This document shows positions 57,640 through 64,000 of a stretch of DNA of 64,000 nucleotides, in pieces. This stretch comes from Nymphaea colorata (lineage: Eukaryota > Streptophyta > Magnoliopsida > Nymphaeales > Nymphaeaceae). The stretch lies in NCBI RefSeq assembly GCF_008831285.2, contig NC_045138.2:6293205-6357204 (forward strand). Direction: 5' to 3'. How positions within the stretch are numbered: the stretch's first letter is position 1; every line of letters begins with the position of its first letter. Under the pieces are notes generated by a model. The model was not told the origin of the DNA. It did not search any database and worked only from the letters and a program-made list of their open reading frames with translations. The position numbers and the translations under genes are program-made.

Positions 57640-59040
57640 ACCATCAAATCCTCCACATGAAATGGACATACTGACTGGAGTTAATCCTAAGCCCCACGCA
57701 ATTGGACAACTTCTCCAACATAGATTCCACCATTTTCAAGGGATTGACCTTTGCCCAAAAAAGTAGCAGCACATCACACATGAAAGAGACTATCACTGAA
57801 CACTTACCCTCACGGGGGAAGGATGGTGTGATGAAAACTCTTATCTCTAGCATATTTATAGACAACCCTAAAGAAGGGCCTCTATGACAATAATAAAAAG
57901 ATAAGGGGAAAATGGTCACCCAGCCTCATACCTCGTTTAAGGTTAAAAAACTTACCTGGGATACCATTCACCAAAACTGCTGCCAAAACAATAGAGATAT
58001 AGGTGAAAACTCTATTTCAACATTCTTAATTAAACTCTACATGTTATAGGGTAGATATAATGAACAACCAATTCACCCTGTCATAAGACTTTGAGAGATC
58101 AAATTTGAGATAAACCATTGGTTTCTTATCCTTCTTCATGCTATGAATGATCTCATGTGCAAGGATGATGTCGTCATGTATGACTTTATTGGCGGAAAAA
58201 ACTGCTTGGTCATCTAACACAATCCTTTTGAGAACATTCATCATTTTGTTGACCATAATTTTTTTGATCAATTTATACATACTGTTAAATAAAGGGATGG
58301 GTTGGAACTTTTGAAGAGTTGTTACACCTTCCGTCTTAGGAATAACGGTGATTTGTGTGCGATTGACCTTTTGAACAAGCCTTCTTATTAAAAGAACAAC
58401 TGTACCATTTTACTCACATCTGCACCTACAATATGCCATTTGGCCTACAATATCCCAAAAGGATCGAAAGACTATACACTTGTGCTCCTCCAATATGATG
58501 AGCTGGTTCCGCTCCTCACTTTCACTGCAAGAGACACATGGACATCTACTGAGCATGTTCCCTTCACCTTTTTCGATTCCAAGGAGCTGTTAAAAGCACC
58601 CTTAGTAAGCTGCTAGGATGGCAAGTTGATCCCTAATCATGGAGCCTTCCACCTCCAGCTCAGTGATGGAACTTCTTTTTCTCCTACTTCTGGTAATAGT
58701 CTGGAAATAAGTGGTATTACGATCACCTTCCAACATCCATCTCACCCTAGCCGATGTCTCCAACTGCTCTGTTCCTCATCGAGGCGCTTCCTTATTGATC
58801 CCTCAGAATCCTCTCTTCATCTGCATCCACCTACCTTCTAGATCATGGATCATTTGTGACATATTTAATTAGAACTTTATGGCTTTGATCATAAGTTCAA
58901 CTGGTTCAAGCTGACCCTTCCTTTAATGAGCTAGAGGCATGTGGGTCGCTTTAAGCTTTCCCAAAAACTTGAGCATGGGGTATCCAAAAATGTTCACCCC
59001 CATTCCTGAGCGATCACAAGCTGGCATTCCTTCCTCCGCT
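57640..59040 (-). pseudogene. LINE fragment, minus strand: linker and reverse transcriptase
   Basis: Read on the minus strand, about 58790-58600 encodes RVRWMLEGDRNTTYFQTITR, the linker motif (usually W...GDxNTxFFH) between LINE endonuclease and reverse transcriptase. 58385-58270 reads RTQITVIPKTEGVTTLQKFQ then PIPLFNSMYKLIKKIMVNKM. 58270-58044 reads QAVFSANKVIHDDIILAHEI and VYLKFDLSKSYDRVNW, with the first catalytic Asp in KFDLSKSYD. 57800-57650 is the decayed region after the YADD box (KVNPLKMVESMLEKLSNCVG). Frame changes and stops occur between the pieces, and the 3' end (zf-RVT, RNase H, poly(A)) is missing. The family resembles the LINE in the foldback element, but no overlapping domain allows comparison. 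Confidence 0.9.
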
Positions 59041-59088
59041 GCAAACATCTAAATTAATGAAATATTTGAGGCCTAAGAATGTCTTTTT

Positions 59089-59636
59089 TGTTGGGATAGG
59101 TCCAACCTCAAGTGAGGACCCACCAAACCCACCCTTTCACTTGAGTGAGTGGTCAAGGAAAAGAAGAAGGGCACTCGACGGTGCCCTATTCACCACCGTT
59201 TTGAAAATGAGAAAAGGGGGAAACAAGCCCCCTTGTTCAATGCTCTCCAGACCAGCAAGAAGGGCAGGGTGAGTGCATGCCAATGGTGAAGAAGGAAGAA
59301 GGAAAGATGAAGAAAAACAGAGTTGTGGGTTTGTGCTACTGTGTGGGTACATGTGCAGAGAGAGAGTGATGAAAACAAGGGAAAAAAGGATGAACACATG
59401 GTGATTTATTTTCTTATAGTTTTCTTATGCATTCATTCTTTAGGCTGATTTACGCTATTCTCTGCAAGAAGAACAACACATATTGATGTTGTTGTATTTG
59501 CCTCTTTGATATATATATATATATATACCTCTCTTGCCTGTGGTTTTTTACCCCATTGTTGGGGTTTTTTTGATGTATATTAGTGTCTCTTGTTTTTGCA
59601 TTATGTAACATATATTTTTGATATCTTACTGCAACA
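59089..59636 (+). repeat. Probable 5' LTR of Copia C2
   Basis: It starts TGTTGGGATAGG and ends CTGCAACA, about 548 bp. It carries the typical Copia LTR passage 'cctgtggttttttacccc...gttggggttttttt' near 59535-59570. A degenerate primer site, TTGGTGTTGAGAAC, follows at 59637 (9 of 13 bases match the usual site from the T). No second LTR is present because the element is cut at 62965. The frames 59057-59272 and 59137-59399 inside are not genes. Confidence 0.75.
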
Positions 59637-60029
59637 TTGGTGTTGAGAACTCAACCTTCTGCTAGCAGTTGGGTGATTTTGTCTTTCAACAGTTTTAGTG
59701 CAGTCTCTCTTATAAAATCAGCTTGTTTGGACTGCTATGTTGATGCTAAAGGCTGTTGTTAGTTGTCTAATTATTCGATATATGTATTCTTGGAGCTTGG
59801 GAGGGGGGGGGGGGGGGGGGCGGTTTGTGACAGCGTTAAGTGTTGATATTGACTGGTTGTTGTCTTCTTAAGTATTTCATTGAAGGGGCAATCTATTTTA
59901 CAAGAACTATATCCATATTGTGAGGTCTTTTACAAGATTGAAACAAGGTTTATTGGGAAAGACAACCATAATAAAGTGGTATTAGACGTTAGGTATGTAG
60001 TTTTTATTTTTATTGAAATGTGGAGTCGA
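59637..60029. other. Leader of Copia C2 with an 18-bp G run
   Basis: Non-coding DNA lies between the LTR and gag. A pure run of 18 G occupies 59803-59820. Confidence 0.7.
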
Positions 60030-62965
60030 CCCCCACTAGAATGATCACTCTAAATTATGCGCCCATTGAGAACAAGAGGGCAACGAATATGGCAGATTAT
60101 AAGCGAAAGCTATTAGATAAGAAAACTATTGGCAAAATTAGACAATAGTTAGATGACTGTGTCTTTCATTTGATATATGCAAAAACAAGCACAAAGTTAT
60201 TATGACAGAAGTTGCATGGTCTTTCCGAGTAGAAAACAGTTGGAAACAAGGCTTTCTTGTTCACGCAATTGGTAAATCTCAAATTTAGAAAGGGGAGTCC
60301 TGTGGCAAAGCATTTGAATGAAGTGCATATCATAATTAATCAGTTGTCAGCCATGAAAATGATGTTAGGTAATGAGTTACACACTTTTGATGCTAAGTTC
60401 TCTTCCAAATAGTTTAAGATTCTAGTTGTTTCTTTGGGCAACTCTGCTCCAGATAGTGTGTTACCAATGAAGCATGTAACCAATAACATTTTAAATGAAG
60501 AGACAAGGAGAAAGACTCTTGGTACTACTAGCTCACAAGTATTAGTGATGAGAGACAGGGGCAGACAGGAAAACCACAATAAATGAGATGACAAATCATA
60601 ATATAGGTCCAAATGAAAGCTTAAGATGATAAGTAAATACTTTCATTGTGGTATGTCAGGTCACAGACAGAAGAAAAAGAACAAAAAAAAAAGTCAAGAG
60701 AGTGTGAAACCAAAAGAATACATTGAAGTTGCTTCAGATGATAAGGTAGAATTACTTTTATCTTATATGAGGAAAATGATTGTCTTATAGTTGAGAATGG
60801 TGATTCTACATGAATATTAGATATTGAGACATCTTATCATACCACACCATGCCAAGATTTGCTCTCATCCTATAAAGCAAGTGATCTTGGAGTTATTTCA
60901 CATGGACAACAGTGACACTTCTAAAATTATTGAGGTAGGGGATGTTTGCATTGAGACAAACACATGATGCAAATTGGCTTTGCAAGATGTGAGACATGTT
61001 TCAGATCTTAGAATGAATCTGATTTCTACAGAAAAACTAAGTAAAGATGAGTATTGTACTTCTTTTAGTTATGTTGGTTAGGAACTAGCAAAGAGGACAT
61101 TAGATTTGGCTCTTTGTTTGGTATGAAGTCTCGAATCAATAGTGGTGAGGTAATGCAGTTACTCATAGTACTTTGTCAGATTTATTGCATAGAAAGTTAG
61201 GTCACATGAGTCAAAGATGAACCAATTTGCTCATAAAATTTGTTACCAAAGGCAGATGGTGCGTAATTATCTCCTTCTGATCATTGCTTGGTTGGTAAGT
61301 TGCATATAATCTTTTTTTAGAAAAAAACACTCTTAAAAAATTAAAGATGTATTAGATTTAGTTTATTCAGATGTATGTGGTCCTATGAATATGGCATCTA
61401 ATGGTGGAACATCTTATTTTGTCACATTTATTGATGATGCATCTAGAAAGGTGTGGGCCTTTTACAATGAAAATAAGAGTGAAGTAAGTAATATCTTCAT
61501 TACTATTCATGCAGCGGTTGAACGTGAGATAGGTAAGAAAATGAAGAGATTGTATACAGATAATGGTGGTGAATACATAGCTTCTTCTCTGCAAGAATAT
61601 AATCATGGTATTATACATGAAAAGATAGTTCCCTATACTTCACAATAGAATTAATAATTTGCTATCTTGCTCTAAGTAGACTAAGCAGTTTTAAGGAGTG
61701 GTAATGCAGTACTACAGTTTATTTGATAAACAAATCTTCTTGAGTGGCTCTAGATAGAGATATTCTACAAAGGGTTTGGTCATATAAAGACATAAAGTGT
61801 GACTACCTCAGAGTTTTTGTTTGCAAAACATTCATGTATGTACTTAAAGAATATCGAACCAAACTAGATGATAAAGTTATTTTTTAAATATTTCTTGGTT
61901 ATACAAATGATGAGTTTGGTTACATGTTATGAGATCCACGGAATGACAAGATCTATAGGGTAGTGATGTTATCTTTAAAGAGGATCAGACGATTGAAGAT
62001 GTCATAGAAGGCAAACAGTCAGATGGGAAGCTAGTGGTGTTCGTGAGCCAACAGAACCTGAAGAAACTTTCATCTGAGCATGGTGAGACTCATGAAAATG
62101 TAGAAGAGAAAATAGAGGCAGAAGAGCAGTATATAGATGACAACTCTATGGAAACTTAAACTGATTATGAGCATAAGTTGGAGGAGGAACTTCCTCCTCA
62201 TCCAAAACCAATTAAAGAGCAATTTGGGAGAGATAAAAGAACACATATTCCATCTAGTAGATATATTACTAATGAATATACTATGTTTGCAGATAGTGGA
62301 AAGGTAGAATCCTATGTAGAGAAGTTAGATGATGTGCATAAAGATAAATGGATTCAAGCTATACAGGAAGAAATGAATTCTTTATATAAGAATCACACTT
62401 TTGATTTGGTAGACCTTCTAAAAGGTAAGAAAGTATTGCAAAACAAGTGGATCTACAAGCATAAAAATGAAGGCCAAGATAAGTTGAGATATAAAGCCCA
62501 ATTAGTGATGAAAGAATTCAAGCAGGAAATATGTATTGATTTTGATAAAATTTTCTCTCCTGTTATTTAAATATCATCTATCAGGGTAATACTTGGTTTG
62601 GTGGCATATCTAGACTTGAAGTTGGAATAGTTATACGTAAAAACTGCTTTTCTTCATGGAGATCTAGAGGAAGAAATTTACATGACACAAACAGAAGGTT
62701 TTGTAGCAGCCAGGAAGAAGCACATGACTTGCAAGTTAAGGAAGAATTTGTACAAATTTAAACAAGCACCTAAGTAACGATACAAGAAATTTGATGCATT
62801 TATGATAAATAAAAAATGTTATAGGTCAGCTGTAGATCATTGTGTCTACATCAAAGAGTTGTCATCAGGTAACTTTATTATCCTGTTGTTATATGTAGAT
62901 AACGTGCTTATTGTTGGACAAGATTATCAACTGATTAGCCAATTAAAGAAGGACATGAGCAAGTT
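60030..62965 (+). pseudogene. Degenerate Copia C2 gag-pol
   Basis: Gag (UBN2-type) is readable from about 60030 to 60600 with stops: LDDCVFHLIYAKTSTKLL, KAFLFTQLVNLKF, VAKHLNEVHIIINQLS, EETRRKTLGTT. A zinc knuckle with the last Cys lost (KYFHCGMSGHRQKKK) lies near 60640. The protease site is mutated (ILDIETSYHTTPCQD, 60812-60855). The GAG-pre segment is weak (61190-61215). The integrase core is best kept at 61360-61648 (SDVCGPMNMASNGGTSYFVTF, RLYTDNGGEYIAS). Reverse transcriptase runs from 62178 (KWIQAIQEEMNSLYKNHTF, KWIYKHKNEGQDKLRYKAQL) to about 62965, with the YVDD box changed to YVDN. It is cut there by block alpha at the same point as C1, so that truncation came before the duplication. 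Confidence 0.92.
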
Positions 62966-64000
62966 TGGGGTTTAGGATTGGGCTCAGGATCCAAAGATTA
63001 AATTTGCACATAGTATTTTTGCAAAAATTTGGGGTGATCACAAATATGCTTTTAATTTTTTTCTTTGCACAAGATTGAGACGCGAAAACAAAGGCAAGGT
63101 CTATGCATGCATGCACGTTGTTCAATAGTATCAAAATTTGTTTTTTTGTTCTCGACTTCGGATTTTGAGTTGAAATTCTCACTTTAGATCTAGACTTTGG
63201 TTTTGGATCTAATTTAGATCCGAGAGTGGATTTATGGGTCTGTGTTGCTAGTTTGGACTTAATTTCGTTTGTTGGGCTCAATTATGGACTTTGGCTTCGT
63301 ATTTTGGATCATGGTGTGTAGTTTAGATATAGGACATGGATTTGGATACAAATCTTGATCTAAAGTTGAATTTTGGAATTAAATCATACATTTGTATTCA
63401 GATATGGGTCTAGAAGTTTGTTTTGGATCGAGTGGTTGAGAATTGGATTTGGATATGGCTATAGAAGTTTGTCTTGGATCTAGGGTTGAAATTTGAAATT
63501 GGATACTAATTTAGAAGTCTATTTTGGGTTGAACATGGACTCAAGGTTCAAAATTAGACCCAAATCACTATAAAGATTGTTGAAATAACCGATAATCTTG
63601 TTTGAATGAAATAAAGTCTTTAAAAAAAAAAATCGGGTGATAACGGATGTAGTACTAAAATAGCTGTAATTGAATCAACTTTGGATGTCTAGGTACAGAT
63701 AAAAGAAAAAAACCATATCTTGTTGTATTCTGTAACATGGATGTCGATTTTTAGTGTTATTATTGACATTGTATGTTGCTTAATATTTATTACTTTTGAT
63801 TGTGCATTCAAGAGTTTAGAGTCCTTGTATTTATGTATCTTACTATGCGTGTACTTTATTTGAGACAATAAAGTAGGAAAAAAGACCTCTCATATTCATC
63901 ATTGTTCAAAAGCTTTCATGCCATAGATGTATATATAAAATGGGAGATATAGTGGCAACACTAAGGCATCAAATGATTCAAATTTGAGAGTTACAATTGG
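62966..64000 (+). repeat. Block alpha, copy alpha4, and the start of the next monomers
   Basis: It is collinear with alpha1 (8441-9440) from 'aggattgggctcaggatcc' on. The ~295-bp monomers begin near 63717, and the window ends at about the start of the next one. The minus frame 62943-63281 is the opposite-strand shadow seen also in alpha1. Confidence 0.8.

Noticed and set aside
58626-58841. Plus-strand 71-codon frame
   Set aside because: It is the antisense of the LINE linker region (WMLEGDRNTTYF on the minus strand).
1-64000. tRNA, rRNA, CRISPR or bacterial-type features
   Set aside because: None was seen; the spaced repeats present are microsatellites or long monomers, and the content is plant nuclear.

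Overview
This window is repeat-dominated plant nuclear DNA with no convincing host gene, tRNA, rRNA or CRISPR array. Evidence for a plant: several Ty1/Copia retrotransposons with plant-type tRNA-Met primer sites, LINEs of the plant zf-RVT plus RNase H type, a hAT-like MITE, and an interstitial array of the plant telomere repeat TTTAGGG. The mix suggests pericentromeric or other heterochromatin of a large angiosperm genome. The species cannot be named from this sequence.

The backbone is a set of old, overlapping segmental duplications. I use working names: T (diverse block opening with ~295-bp monomers), P (hairpin block), X (inverted-repeat block), Y (AT-rich block), alpha (T/G-rich block with WGGATC-like words, running into the monomers) and Z (short block). 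The order is T1 (1-2475), foldback element with LINE (2501-5027), P1 (5237-6222), Copia C1 (6223-8440), alpha1 plus T start (8441-9655), antisense Copia fragment (9656-10890), X1 (11385-12430), P4 (12790-20500, split by an LTR retrotransposon), Y1 (20870-23500), alpha2 (23530-24455), T2 (24456-30240), P2 (30240-31130), Z1 (31570-32050), single-copy AT-rich DNA (32050-36010), Copia D (36050-38953), X2 (39000-39950), P5 (40560-42060), Y2 (42060-46020), alpha3 plus T start (46030-47600), telomeric array (47601-47762), shortened repeat of Y/alpha (47763-48475), T3 (48476-52990), P3 (53000-55070, with a hAT MITE), Z2 (55480-55935), AT-rich DNA, antisense LINE (57640-59040), Copia C2 with a 5' LTR (59089-62965), and alpha4 (62966-64000).

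The best-defined mobile element is a complete-ended Copia element at 13838-19883. It has two 474-bp LTRs, a 5-bp target duplication (GTTTG), a primer site, a 593-codon zinc-knuckle/protease/integrase frame, and deletions that remove most of gag, the first half of reverse transcriptase and part of RNase H. Its empty site survives in the duplicate at 41621-41625. A 586-bp hAT-like MITE at 53920-54505 has an 8-bp duplication (CAGAGAAC) and an empty site at 30538-30545.

The unusual content is structural. There are four kinds of long foldback (elements at 2501-5027, block X, block P, and 52230-52990), and a dispersed ~295-bp tandem monomer joins the blocks. Several break-repair scars carry copied filler: the telomeric array at 47601, a copied 15-bp filler at 48301, and a copied 28-bp filler near 1665. 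Because most of these loci are present in two to five copies here, insertions and deletions can be read against their own empty or intact duplicates.
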